Below are positions 7,091 through 14,723 of a stretch of DNA of 21,230 nucleotides, in pieces (the stretch's first letter is position 1; every line of letters starts with the position of its first letter). The translations under genes and the position numbers were made by a program. This DNA comes from JBMOPD01 sp049323615. GTDB lineage: Bacteria; Bacillota; Desulfotomaculia; Desulfotomaculales; Desulfocucumaceae. Below the pieces are notes generated by a model. It was not told where the DNA came from and did not search any database. It saw only the letters and a list, made by a program, of their open reading frames with translations. The stretch is from positions 1 to 21,230 of the forward strand of contig JBMOPD010000102.1 in assembly GCA_049323615.1 (NCBI GenBank), given 5' to 3'.

Positions 7091-7540
7091 TCAGGCCTTG
7101 GCGGGCCACAGGGTCACTTCCACCCCGTAGCGCTCCAGTAAATCTATGCCCTCGGAAGTGCCCTTGTAATCCCTGCGCACAACCACCCTGGACATCTCGC
7201 AGGAAACAATCAGCTTGGCACAGGTTATGCAGATGTCGGCATTGACGTAAAGGGTGGCGCCCTTCACCGCCAGGCCCCGCTTGGCGCACAGGCAGATGGC
7301 GTTCTGCTCGGCGTGCACGCAGGGCTTGTAATCCTCGCGCCCGGCCTTGTCCTTCAGGCACTGGCCGGTGTCGCAGCAGTGCGCCTCGCCGCTTACAACC
7401 CCGTTGTAGCCGTGGGACAGTATCCGCCTGTCCACCACCACCACCGCCCCCACCTTTTTGCGCAGGCAGGTGGAGCGGCGGGCAATGGTTTCCACCACGT
7501 CCATGTAAGTTTCATCAAAAGAAGGCCTGTTTATGCTCAC
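7091..7540 (-). CDS. comEB: dCMP deaminase / ComE operon protein 2 family
   Basis: Zinc-dependent deoxycytidylate deaminase, making dUMP for thymidylate synthesis. It has 149 residues. Zinc ligands and the catalytic Glu are in VHAEQNAI (His76, Glu78) and DICITCAK (Cys104, Cys107). The common Pro before the first Cys is Ile here. A second Cys/His-rich stretch, GEAHCCDTGQC (51-61), is typical of this subgroup. Start GTG at 7538-7540, with AAGGA about 7 nt upstream. The gene is 17 nt upstream of the HAD start and 41 nt downstream of glyA, so the three are probably co-transcribed. Confidence 0.93.
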   Translation of the reverse strand: MSINRPSFDETYMDVVETIARRSTCLRKKVGAVVVVDRRILSHGYNGVVSGEAHCCDTGQCLKDKAGREDYKPCVHAEQNAICLCAKRGLAVKGATLYVNADICITCAKLIVSCEMSRVVVRRDYKGTSEGIDLLERYGVEVTLWPAKA

Positions 7541-7581
7541 GGGTCATCCTTCTCCTGTAGGAATACAGAATTCTTGTTCTA

Positions 7582-8823
7582 CTAATAGATTGGGTATTTT
7601 TTGCACAGATCCCCGGACATGGCCCGGGCCCGGTCAAGCCGGGACGGGTCGCGGCTGAAACTTAAGGCCAGATGCATTATCTCGGCCACCGTTTGCATGT
7701 CGTCCTCACCGAGGCCGCGGGTGGTTACGGCCGGAGTGCCGATCCTGATCCCGCTGGACACCGCCGGCGGCTGCGGGTCATAGGGAATGGCGTTTTTATT
7801 GACCGTGACGCCGATGCCGTCCAGTATTTCCTGGGCGTCTTTGCCGGTTACGCCCTTGCTTCTCAGGTCCACCAGCATGAGGTGGTTGTCGGTCCCGCCG
7901 GTAACCAGGTTGAACCCCCGTTCCAGCAGGGCCGCCGCCAGCGCCCGGGCGTTGGCCACAACCCTTTTCTGGTATTCCTTGAACCCGGGTTTAAGGGCCT
8001 CGCCAAAGGCCACCGCCTTGGCGGCTATGACATGCATCAGCGGCCCCCCCTGGATGCCCGGAAAGACGGCCTTGTCAATGGCCTGGCCGTATTCTCCCCG
8101 GCTCAGGATCAGGCCGCCCCTGGGACCCCGCAGGGTCTTGTGGGTGGTGGTGGTTACCACGTCGGCATGGGGCACCGGGCTCATATGCAGCCCCGCGGCC
8201 ACCAGGCCGGCAATATGGGCCATGTCCACCACCAGGTAGGCCCCGACCTCCGCGGCAATATCCCTGAATTTTTTAAAGTCTATGGCCCTGGGGTAGGCGC
8301 TGTAGCCGGACACAATGAGCCGGGGCCTGCTGCGGCGGGCCTCTTCAAGAACCTTGTCGTAGTCAATCAGCCCTGTTTCCCGCTCCACCCCGTAAAAGGC
8401 GATGCTGAAATATTTCCCGGATATGTTTAAGGGGCTGCCGTGGGTCAGGTGCCCGCCGTGGGCCAGGTTCATCCCCAGTATGGTATCTCCCGGCTTGAGC
8501 AGGGCAAAGTAGGCCGAAAGGTTGGCCTGGGCCCCGGAGTGGGGCTGTACGTTGACATGATCGGCCCCGAAAAGTTCCTTCGCCCTTCTCACGGCCACTT
8601 CTTCGGCTATATCCACAAAGTGGCACCCGCCGTAATACCTCCGGCCGGGATAGCCCTCGGCGTATTTATTTGTCAGCACCGAACCCTGGGCCTCCATCAC
8701 CGCGGAGCTGACCACATTTTCCGAGGCAATCAGCTCCAGGGTGTTGCGCTGGCGCTCAAGTTCCAGATTAATGGCCCGGTATATTTCCGGGTCAACTGCG
8801 GACAGGGCACTCTTCAAATCCAT
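7582..8823 (-). CDS. glyA: Serine hydroxymethyltransferase
   Basis: PLP enzyme that converts serine and tetrahydrofolate to glycine and methylene-tetrahydrofolate, the main one-carbon source. 413 residues, the normal length. Visible: LIASENVVS (31-39), NKYAEGYPGRRYYGGC (52-67), the PLP-lysine block TTTTHKTLRGPRGG with Lys229, and GGTDNHLMLVDLRSKGVTGK near the C-terminus. ATG at 8821-8823, with AGGGGG 8 nt upstream. It follows rpiB by 18 nt, as in Bacillus-type gene order. The Bacillus neighbour upp is absent here; comEB and a HAD gene follow instead. Confidence 0.98.
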   Translation of the reverse strand: MDLKSALSAVDPEIYRAINLELERQRNTLELIASENVVSSAVMEAQGSVLTNKYAEGYPGRRYYGGCHFVDIAEEVAVRRAKELFGADHVNVQPHSGAQANLSAYFALLKPGDTILGMNLAHGGHLTHGSPLNISGKYFSIAFYGVERETGLIDYDKVLEEARRSRPRLIVSGYSAYPRAIDFKKFRDIAAEVGAYLVVDMAHIAGLVAAGLHMSPVPHADVVTTTTHKTLRGPRGGLILSRGEYGQAIDKAVFPGIQGGPLMHVIAAKAVAFGEALKPGFKEYQKRVVANARALAAALLERGFNLVTGGTDNHLMLVDLRSKGVTGKDAQEILDGIGVTVNKNAIPYDPQPPAVSSGIRIGTPAVTTRGLGEDDMQTVAEIMHLALSFSRDPSRLDRARAMSGDLCKKYPIY

Positions 8824-8841
8824 TTTCTCTTCCCCCTGATG

Positions 8842-9306
8842 CTATATGAAATCCTGCCTGCTGTATTTTCTTTCTATGCCGCACATTTTCCCGACCCTGC
8901 GGGAATGCCTGCCCTCACCCCGGAATTCCGCACCCAGAAAAGCGCTCACTATGTCCAGGGCCAGCCCGGGTCCCACCACCCGCTGGCCCAGGGTGAGCAC
9001 ATTGGCATTGTTGTGCTCCCTGGCCATCCTGGCGGAAAAGGTGTCATGGCAAAGGGCCGCCCTGATCCCGGGCACCTTGTTGGCCGACATGGAAACCCCA
9101 ATCCCGGTGCCGCAGCAAACTATCCCCAGGTCATACTGCCCGGAGGCCACCCCTTCAGCCACGGCCAGGGCATAGTCCGGGTAATCGACCGGGTCTTCGG
9201 AATATGTGCCCATGTCCTCGCAGGCGATGCCTTTTTCCCGGAGAAATTTTATTATTTCGGCCTTCAGCCTGAATCCCCCGTGATCACTTGCCAGAGCCAG
9301 CCGCAA
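8842..9306 (-). CDS. rpiB: Ribose-5-phosphate isomerase B
   Basis: Interconverts ribose-5-phosphate and ribulose-5-phosphate in the non-oxidative pentose phosphate pathway. 154 residues, normal length. Family signatures: ALASDHGGFRLK (4-15), the active-site loop VCCGTGIG (63-70; Cys65, Thr67) and REHNNANVLTLGQRVVG (97-113). Start is the TTG at 9304-9306, directly before the conserved N-terminus, with GAAGGGAAG upstream. Immediately upstream of glyA, as in B. subtilis. Confidence 0.96.
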   Translation of the reverse strand: MRLALASDHGGFRLKAEIIKFLREKGIACEDMGTYSEDPVDYPDYALAVAEGVASGQYDLGIVCCGTGIGVSMSANKVPGIRAALCHDTFSARMAREHNNANVLTLGQRVVGPGLALDIVSAFLGAEFRGEGRHSRRVGKMCGIERKYSRQDFI

Positions 9307-9343
9307 AACAGCATCTTCCCTTCGTTGTTCTTTTCATTACCAT

Positions 9344-9369
9344 TTTATGATTCTACTTTATGATTCTAC
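9344..9369. repeat. 13-bp perfect tandem duplication
   Basis: TTTATGATTCTAC occurs twice without a gap, between rpiB and the phosphatase gene. The unit contains GATTCT, part of the heptamer motif, but the period is 13 bp. Confidence 0.85.
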
Positions 9370-9417
9370 AATAATCCGCGTATCCCTCCAACAATTCGGG
9401 AATTGGGGGCACGGCTT

Positions 9418-9900
9418 CTAACTTCTGGATTCCCCTGCACGCCCCGCTTGCATTTCTTTGAGGAGCCTGTCCACCGACAGCTTGACCAGACCGGCCAGCT
9501 GGTCGGCGGCACGCCTGTATACTTCCGGATTTCCTCCGAAGGGGTCCACAACATTCCCGCCGACACCGGTATACTCCCCCAGGGTGAAGACCTTGCCGGC
9601 CGCGCCGGGGTATACCTCCAAAACCTCCCGCCGGTGCCATTCGGTCATGGTCAGGATAAGGCCGGCCTCTTCCACCATTTTCCTGTCCAGTGCGGTTGTA
9701 CGGTGATCCTTTAAATCCAGGCCCAGCTCTTCCATTACCTGCACTGCGTTTCTTGATGCCGGCCGGCCCGGGACAGTGCATGTCCCGGCCGACAGAACCT
9801 CGACACCGGTCACGCCGGCCCTTTCCAGTTCCTTAAGGGCAAAGGCCCGGGCCATGCCGCTGCGGCACGTATTGCCCGTACAGACAAACAGCACTTTCAT
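9418..9900 (-). CDS. ywlE: Low-molecular-weight phosphatase, probable protein arginine phosphatase (YwlE-like)
   Basis: LMW protein phosphatase, 160 residues. The P-loop CTGNTCR is at 7-13 (C-x5-R), and the general-acid Asp is Asp119 in VVDPFGG. Thr11 in the P-loop is the residue known from B. subtilis YwlE to favour phospho-arginine over phospho-tyrosine, and the gene sits between mntP and rpiB exactly as ywlE does. I therefore infer an arginine phosphatase that opposes a McsB-type kinase, though no mcsB is in the window. ATG at 9898-9900 with AAGGGG upstream; the frame is open further upstream but through repeat DNA. The C-terminal ESRS and stop derive from a heptamer repeat. Confidence 0.9.
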   Translation of the reverse strand: MKVLFVCTGNTCRSGMARAFALKELERAGVTGVEVLSAGTCTVPGRPASRNAVQVMEELGLDLKDHRTTALDRKMVEEAGLILTMTEWHRREVLEVYPGAAGKVFTLGEYTGVGGNVVDPFGGNPEVYRRAADQLAGLVKLSVDRLLKEMQAGRAGESRS

Positions 9901-9922
9901 CTGAATGCACCCCTTAACAGAA

Positions 9923-9950
9923 AGAATCCAGGAGCCAGAATCCAGAACAT
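9923..9950. repeat. Heptamer tandem repeat, AGAATCC type with an AGGAGCC unit
   Basis: Units AGAATCC, AGGAGCC, AGAATCC, then AGAACAT, just upstream of the ywlE-like start. It shows both tail variants (AATC and GAGC) in one array. A small GC hairpin, CGGCC/GGCCG at 9973-9986, lies between it and the mntP end. Confidence 0.8.
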
Positions 9951-10016
9951 CTCTTCGGGCATTCCTCTCCGGCGGCCTTTCGGCCGGCAATCACCGGTTT
10001 ATGATTGGAGTAATAC

Positions 10017-10556
10017 CTAAAAGAAAAGTTTAACCCCGATGGCAACTAAAATTATTCCTCCCACCAGCTGTGCCCTTCCTCCCGCCCAGCAGCCCACAAG
10101 CCGTCCCAGCACAAGGCCCCCGAAGGTCATCAATCCCGCCACTATGCCAAAGGTAACAGCCACCAGAAGCAGGTTGACCCCATGGGTACCCAGGGTAAAG
10201 CCGACACTCAGCGCATCCATACTGACACTGGCCGCCAGCACGATCAGGCCCCATGTATTTGCCAGGGCCACCCTCGGCTCCTCCGGGTCACGCCTGTATA
10301 CATCCCACAACATCCTGGCTCCCAGGTAGATAAGTATCAGTGACCCCGCCATGGCCGCCGCCCTGCCCACCAGGTTGCCGGCCAGCTGGCCCATATACCA
10401 GCCGGTCAGCGGCATCAGTATATGAAAAAAAAGAACTGTTACGCTGATTACAAGAATCTGCACCCGCCTGACCCCGGTCATCCCGATGCCCAGGCACATT
10501 GAAAAGGCATCGGTGCCCAGCGCCACCGCCAAAAGAAGTATGGTTGGAAGTGACAT
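10017..10556 (-). CDS. mntP: Manganese efflux pump MntP
   Basis: Mn2+ exporter of the MntP family. 179 residues with about six hydrophobic helices. The two duplicated acidic membrane motifs are ALGTDAFSMCLGIG (Asp16) and SVSMDALSVGFTLG (Asp114), the metal path in this family. The ATG at 10554-10556 is preferred (GGGG about 7 nt upstream); a GTG one codon earlier is possible. In B. subtilis the orthologue ywlD lies in the same place next to ywlC and ywlE. The upstream 150 nt contain heptamer repeats but no yybP-ykoY (Mn2+) riboswitch that I can recognise. Confidence 0.93.
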   Translation of the reverse strand: MSLPTILLLAVALGTDAFSMCLGIGMTGVRRVQILVISVTVLFFHILMPLTGWYMGQLAGNLVGRAAAMAGSLILIYLGARMLWDVYRRDPEEPRVALANTWGLIVLAASVSMDALSVGFTLGTHGVNLLLVAVTFGIVAGLMTFGGLVLGRLVGCWAGGRAQLVGGIILVAIGVKLFF

Positions 10557-10604
10557 CACTTACCCCGCATTTCTTAATAATAAGCCGAATACTCTGTGGG
10601 AGCC

Positions 10605-10702
10605 CGGAATCCAGACCTCCATGCCGCAATGCGGCGCCACCAATCATGAAAATTCCCTCATTCCGGCTTTTCCCATTCTGGATTCTGAATTCTGAATTCT
10701 CT
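10605..10702. repeat. Heptamer repeats in the sua5-mntP gap
   Basis: ATTCTGG, ATTCTGA, ATTCTGA, ATTCTCT run in a row at 10675-10702, and a lone GGAATCCAGA lies at about 10606-10615. Between them GCCGCA/TGCGGC (10623-10635) forms a short palindrome. No promoter or riboswitch is recognised in this 150-nt gap. Confidence 0.8.
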
Positions 10703-10710
10703 CCCCGGAT

Positions 10711-11781
10711 TCACTCTACCTTGATTATTCTTCCCCCCGAGGCCCGCCTCAGCCGGTTGGCCACCGCCAGCCCCAGCCCGCGGGGTTCAACCCCCTCGGC
10801 CAGGATGATATCCACCCCGGTGCCTTCAAAGCGGCGCAGGGCATCGTAAAGGTCGGCCGCCACCGAAGACTGGTCGGCCTCCCTGCCGGCTGAAATGGCC
10901 AGCGTACCGGCATATTCGGCCTGGTTGCCGGCACGGCAGAGGACCCCCACTTTTTTACCACGGCCGATATATAGGGCGGCCTGCCTCTTTATCTCCTGTA
11001 CAACCCGGCCGGCATCCCCCTCCACCAGCACCAGGGGGACCGACGGCGCGTAATGCCTGTATTTCATCCCCGGGGACCGGGGCCTGCGGGGAGCCCTGCC
11101 GGCCTTTTCCAGCGACCGGTCCAGGGCCACTTCCCCCGCCACCGCCCTGATCTGTTCCGGGGTTATGCCGCCGGGGCGGAGAATAACCGGGACATCCCCG
11201 GTCATGTCCACCACCGTGGATTCCATTCCCACTCCGGCCGCCCCTCCGTCCAGTATGGCGTCAATCCGGCCCTCCAGGTCGCTGCGCACATGCTCCGCCG
11301 TGGTGGTGCTGGGCCGGCCGGAAAGATTGGCGCTGGGCGCGGCCACAGGCACACCGGCTTCCCTGATCAGGGCCAGGGCCACCGGGTGATCCGGTATACG
11401 GAAGGCCAAACTGGGCAGCCCGGCCGACACCCTTTGAGAAATCCTTCCATTGCTTGGCAGGATAACGGTAAGCGGGCCGGGCCAGAATTTTTTCATTAAC
11501 AGCCGGGCCTTTTCCGGCACGGACAGGGCGTACTTCCGCACCTCGTCAATATCGGCGATATGTACAATCAATGGGTTGTCCTGGGGCCTGCCCTTGGCCG
11601 TGAAAATACCCTCCACCGCCGCGCCGTCCAGGGCGTTTGCCCCCAGGCCGTACACCGTCTCGGTGGGAAAGGCGACCAGCCCTCCCCGGCGTAAAATAAG
11701 CCCGGCCTGCCGGATTATTTCCGGGTCCGGGCAGTTTTTATCCACCCGCCAGAACACTGTCTGTTTTTGATTGGGCGCCAA
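10711..11781 (-). CDS. sua5: L-threonylcarbamoyladenylate synthase (Sua5 type)
   Basis: Makes threonylcarbamoyl-AMP for the t6A modification of ANN-decoding tRNAs. About 356 residues in two parts: an N-terminal YrdC domain (about 20-210) with FPTETVYGLGANAL, KGRPQDNPLIVHI and PSANLSGRPS, then the Sua5 C-terminal domain from about 235, beginning SPGMKYRHYAPSVPL. The presence of the second domain marks it as Sua5 rather than TsaC. Several TTG codons could be the start; I use the TTG at 11779-11781 because GGGGTGA then has 6 nt spacing, but the TTG at 11787 is possible. Divergent from the plus-strand NicO gene. Equivalent to B. subtilis ywlC. Confidence 0.95.
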   Translation of the reverse strand: MAPNQKQTVFWRVDKNCPDPEIIRQAGLILRRGGLVAFPTETVYGLGANALDGAAVEGIFTAKGRPQDNPLIVHIADIDEVRKYALSVPEKARLLMKKFWPGPLTVILPSNGRISQRVSAGLPSLAFRIPDHPVALALIREAGVPVAAPSANLSGRPSTTTAEHVRSDLEGRIDAILDGGAAGVGMESTVVDMTGDVPVILRPGGITPEQIRAVAGEVALDRSLEKAGRAPRRPRSPGMKYRHYAPSVPLVLVEGDAGRVVQEIKRQAALYIGRGKKVGVLCRAGNQAEYAGTLAISAGREADQSSVAADLYDALRRFEGTGVDIILAEGVEPRGLGLAVANRLRRASGGRIIKVE

Positions 11782-11806
11782 TACCAATCACCCCGTATTA
11801 GAAGGT

Positions 11807-11835
11807 AGTATATCACAAATGAAGTGTTATTAGAA
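11807..11835 (-). promoter_or_regulatory. Possible promoter for sua5
   Basis: A -10 like TATACT (reverse strand of 11807-11812) and a weak -35 TTCTAA (11830-11835) with a 17-nt spacer, about 25 nt before the sua5 start. The -35 is poor, so this is tentative. Confidence 0.35.
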
Positions 11836-11867
11836 TACGTGCCGCCGGTCGGGAATACCTATAGTGA

Positions 11868-11882
11868 GAGGTGGGCCACCTC
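11868..11882. promoter_or_regulatory. Palindrome in the NicO gene leader
   Basis: GAGGTGG and CCACCTC are perfect 7-bp arms around one G, 17 nt before the transporter start. A possible -10 TATAGT (11860-11865) is next to it, so the palindrome would overlap the transcription start. It could be an operator for a metal sensor or a small RNA hairpin; neither is shown. Confidence 0.45.
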
Positions 11883-11899
11883 ATAAAGGGGGTATGGCG

Positions 11900-12583
11900 A
11901 TGACCGGTCTGCCGGGTTTTTTAGCCGCCGTGGGCCTGGGGGCCCTGCACTCCCTGGAGCCGGGCCACGGCAAGGGGATCATGGGGTCCTACCTGGCGGT
12001 TTCCAGGGGCAGTTTAAAGGACATTCTGGCGCTGGGCGTTACCTCCGCCCTGACCCATACCGCGGTGGTGCTGGCGCTGGCCCTTGCCCTCCACTCGGCG
12101 GCCGGCGCGGTTTCCACCGGCTCCGGCCTGCCCGCCGCCCGGTTTGAAGGATACTTAAGGCTGGCCTCGGGCCTTTTAATCATGGCCATCGGAGTGGTTA
12201 TGTTCCGCCGGGCGGTATCGGCAAAAAAGCGGCCCGGGTGCGGCTGCCCCGGGCACGGGTCATTTGGCCGGGGCTCCTCCCACCCGGCGGCCGGCGCCTT
12301 CCTGGTGGGACTGGGAAACGGGCTGATGCCCTGCCCGGGGTCCCTGGCCGTAATTCTAATGTCCCTCAACACCGGAAACCTTTGGTCGGGACTGTGGGTA
12401 GTGCTGGGCTTCGGCATCGGGGGGGCAATATCCCTGGTGGCGGTGGGCCTGCTTTTTTCGCGGCTGGCCTCCCTGGCCGGCTTTTCCTCCGGCGGCGGGC
12501 CGGGCCGGCTGGTCACCCTGGCCAGCTCCGGCCTGATCACGGCCATAGGCTTTTTTACCTTGACCGGCTCACTTTTCAACTGA
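11900..12583 (+). CDS. NicO/RcnA-like nickel-cobalt (or sulfite) transporter family protein
   Basis: Membrane protein of about 227 residues. The first helix bears GALHSLEPGHGKGIMGSYL (about 14-32; His17, Glu20, His23), the conserved metal motif of the NicO family. LTHTAVVLALAL follows at about 51-62, and a second half has GNGLMPCPGSLAVIL (about 139-153). The cytoplasmic loop between the halves contains GCGCPGHG and further His, likely metal-binding (Cys114, Cys116, His119). I infer Ni2+/Co2+ export, but related families move other substrates. The ATG at 11900 has AAAGGGGG at good distance; earlier in-frame starts (GTG 11864, ATG 11894) do not. It is one of only two convincing plus-strand genes in the window, inserted between sua5 and prmC, and its stop abuts a heptamer unit (TGAATTCTGA). 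Confidence 0.85.
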   Translation: MTGLPGFLAAVGLGALHSLEPGHGKGIMGSYLAVSRGSLKDILALGVTSALTHTAVVLALALALHSAAGAVSTGSGLPAARFEGYLRLASGLLIMAIGVVMFRRAVSAKKRPGCGCPGHGSFGRGSSHPAAGAFLVGLGNGLMPCPGSLAVILMSLNTGNLWSGLWVVLGFGIGGAISLVAVGLLFSRLASLAGFSSGGGPGRLVTLASSGLITAIGFFTLTGSLFN

Positions 12584-12598
12584 ATTCTGACCGGAAAT

Positions 12599-13474
12599 TC
12601 ATTTCTTTTGAGCAATAACAAGCCTCTCCCGGCCGGCCAGGTCCCGGAATATCTCCACCTGCCAGCCGGAACCCATCATGCCGGCTACGGCCGCCCCCTG
12701 TCCGGGGGCTATTTCCACCAGCAGGGGTCCCCCGTCCCGCAGCAGCCCCTGGGCTTCCGGAACCAGGCGGCGGTACTGGTCCAGGCCGTCCGGCCCCCCG
12801 TCCAGGGCGCTGCGGGGCTCGTAATCCCTGACACCGGCCATCAGCAGGGGTATCTCGGGGGAAGGGACATAGGGCAGGTTGGCGGCTATCAGGTCCGCCC
12901 TGAAGCCCGGAATACCCTTTAACGGGCCCAGCAGGTCGCCCTGCCTGAAATCCACCCTTTCGGCCACCCCGTGCCTGGCTGCATTCTGCCGGGCCACCTC
13001 CAGGGCCGCCGGGGAAATGTCGGTGGCGTAGACCCCGGCGCAGCCCACCATAACGGCCAGGGAGACCGCTATGGCCCCGGACCCGGTGCCCACGTCCACC
13101 GCCACCGGCCCCGGTAGGGAGCCGTATTCTGTACCGTGGCGGACATTCCTGAGTATCTCCACGGCCTTTTCCACCAGCAGCTCGGTTTCCGGCCTGGGGA
13201 TGAGCACCGCCGGGCTGACCAGAAAGTCCAGTCCCATGAATTCCCTGTGGCCGGTGATATAGGCCAGGGGCTCGCCCCCGGCCCTTCTTTCCAAAAGCCG
13301 CCGGAACATTTCCTCCTGCCCCGGCGAAAGCTCCTCCAGGCCGTCCCTGTACAGGGCGGCCCGGTCCCTGCCGGTGCAGTGGCCCAGCAAAACCTCGGCG
13401 TCAACCCGGCCCGCCCCGCTGCACCTTTCCGCCAGGTACGCACCGGCCTTATTCAGCCACTGGCTTATATTCAA
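12599..13474 (-). CDS. prmC: Peptide chain release factor N5-glutamine methyltransferase
   Basis: Methylates the Gln of the GGQ motif in RF1 and RF2, raising termination efficiency. 291 residues. N-terminal helical domain (1-80), then HREFMGLDF and LIPRPETELLVEKA (91-104), the SAM-binding VDVGTGSGAIAVSLA (126-140), and the substrate motif N-L-P-Y at 199-202, where most PrmC proteins have N-P-P-Y. Start is the TTG at 13472-13474, with GAGAGGA about 7 nt upstream. It lies just downstream of its substrate gene prfA. Convergent with the NicO gene, with only 15 nt between the stops. Confidence 0.94.
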   Translation of the reverse strand: MNISQWLNKAGAYLAERCSGAGRVDAEVLLGHCTGRDRAALYRDGLEELSPGQEEMFRRLLERRAGGEPLAYITGHREFMGLDFLVSPAVLIPRPETELLVEKAVEILRNVRHGTEYGSLPGPVAVDVGTGSGAIAVSLAVMVGCAGVYATDISPAALEVARQNAARHGVAERVDFRQGDLLGPLKGIPGFRADLIAANLPYVPSPEIPLLMAGVRDYEPRSALDGGPDGLDQYRRLVPEAQGLLRDGGPLLVEIAPGQGAAVAGMMGSGWQVEIFRDLAGRERLVIAQKK

Positions 13475-13598
13475 GGTGATTCCTCTCTTTCAACGACTTT
13501 CGCTTAACGCATAACTGCGTTTAAATAAAAAAGTGACTGTTCGGGAAGCCAGAATAATAAGTCAGGAGCCGGAATGGAAGAATAATGCAAGTAATCCT

Positions 13599-13633
13599 AT
13601 TCTGACTCCTGAATTCTGGATTCTGAATTCTGA
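13599..13633. repeat. Heptamer tandem repeat, 5 units, between prmC and prfA
   Basis: Units ATTCTGA, CTCCTGA, ATTCTGG, ATTCTGA, ATTCTGA in a row. A partly inverted copy (GTCAGGAGCCGGAAT) lies about 30 nt away at 13561-13575, so the gap could fold on itself. The rest of the 180-nt gap (13475-13655) is AT-rich and holds a small hairpin AACGCA/TGCGTT at 13506-13521. Confidence 0.85.
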
Positions 13634-13655
13634 CCGAAAAGCTTTTCCGGCTAGC

Positions 13656-14723
13656 TTAATCCACCTGTTTCAGTTTTTCGGCCTGGTCGGTGGTCACCAG
13701 GGCGCCGATTATTTCATCCAGGTCGCCCATCAGTATTTCCTGCAGGCGGTGCGTGGTGAGGCCGATGCGGTGGTCACTGACCCTGTTCTGGGGAAAGTTG
13801 TAGGTCCTGATGCGCTCGCTGCGGTCCCCGCTGCCCACCTGGGACTTGCGGGTGCTGGCAATCTTTTCCCTCTGCTCCTGTTCGGCCCTGTCCTTAAGCC
13901 TGGCCCGCAGCACCCTCATGGCCCTGTCCTTGTTCTTATGCTGGCTCTTCTCGTCCTGGCAGGACACCACTATGCCGGTGGGCAGGTGGGTGATGCGCAC
14001 CGCCGACTGGGTGGTGTTCACCGACTGGCCGCCGGGACCGGTGGAGCAGAAAAGGTCAATCCTCAGATCGCTGGGGTTTATTTCCACCTCCACCTCCTCG
14101 GCCTCCGGCAGCACCGCCACCGTGGCCGCCGAGGTGTGGATGCGGCCCCCGGACTCGGTGGTGGGCACCCGCTGCACCCTGTGCACGCCGCTTTCAAATT
14201 TCAGTTTGCTGTACGCCCCTTTTCCTTCGATCATGAAGATGACTTCCTTGAAGCCTCCCAGGTCGGTAAAGTTGGTGTTCATTATCTCGGCCTTCCAGCC
14301 CTGGCGTTCCGCGTAGCGGGTATACATCCGGAAGAGGTCGGCCGCGAACAGGGCGGCCTCCTCGCCGCCGGTGCCGGCCCTGATTTCCACCAGCACGTTC
14401 TTCTCATCATTGGGGTCCCTGGGCAAAAGCAGCACTTTAAGCCTTTTTTCCAGGGATTCCTTCTTTTCCTCCAGCTCTTCCAGCTCGGCCTCCACCATCT
14501 CCCGGAAGTCGGGCTCCAGCTTATCCTCCAGCATATCCCGGGCTTCCTCAATCCCTTCCAGGGCCTTCTTGTAGTCCCGGTATACGCCTACCACCTCGCC
14601 CAGGTCGGAATGGGCTTTCACCAGCTGCTGCCAGCGGCTGGTGTCGGAGATTACCGCCGGGTCGCCGATCTGCCTTTCCAGTTCCTCATACCTGTTTTCC
14701 AAGCTTGCCAGTTTATCTAACAT
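13656..14723 (-). CDS. prfA: Peptide chain release factor 1
   Basis: Class I release factor that reads UAA and UAG and triggers peptide release. 355 residues, normal length. The stop-codon recognition tripeptide is P-T-T (187-189 in HRVQRVPTTESGGRIHTSA), the RF1-type P-x-T, not the RF2-type S-P-F. The catalytic GGQ is at 231-233 (STGPGGQSVNTTQSAVR). The N-terminal coiled region (1-100) is rich in Glu and Lys. ATG at 14721-14723. It overlaps the end of the upstream DUF1385 gene by 11 nt, which suggests coupled translation. Confidence 0.98.
   Translation of the reverse strand: MLDKLASLENRYEELERQIGDPAVISDTSRWQQLVKAHSDLGEVVGVYRDYKKALEGIEEARDMLEDKLEPDFREMVEAELEELEEKKESLEKRLKVLLLPRDPNDEKNVLVEIRAGTGGEEAALFAADLFRMYTRYAERQGWKAEIMNTNFTDLGGFKEVIFMIEGKGAYSKLKFESGVHRVQRVPTTESGGRIHTSAATVAVLPEAEEVEVEINPSDLRIDLFCSTGPGGQSVNTTQSAVRITHLPTGIVVSCQDEKSQHKNKDRAMRVLRARLKDRAEQEQREKIASTRKSQVGSGDRSERIRTYNFPQNRVSDHRIGLTTHRLQEILMGDLDEIIGALVTTDQAEKLKQVD

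Noticed and set aside
7074..7361. N-terminal extension of the HAD protein into comEB
   Set aside because: The extended part is a shadow of comEB and unlike HAD proteins; a TTG with a good ribosome site lies directly before motif I.
10557..10710. Manganese (yybP-ykoY) riboswitch upstream of mntP
   Set aside because: The conserved loops of that element are not seen; the gap is mostly heptamer repeats.
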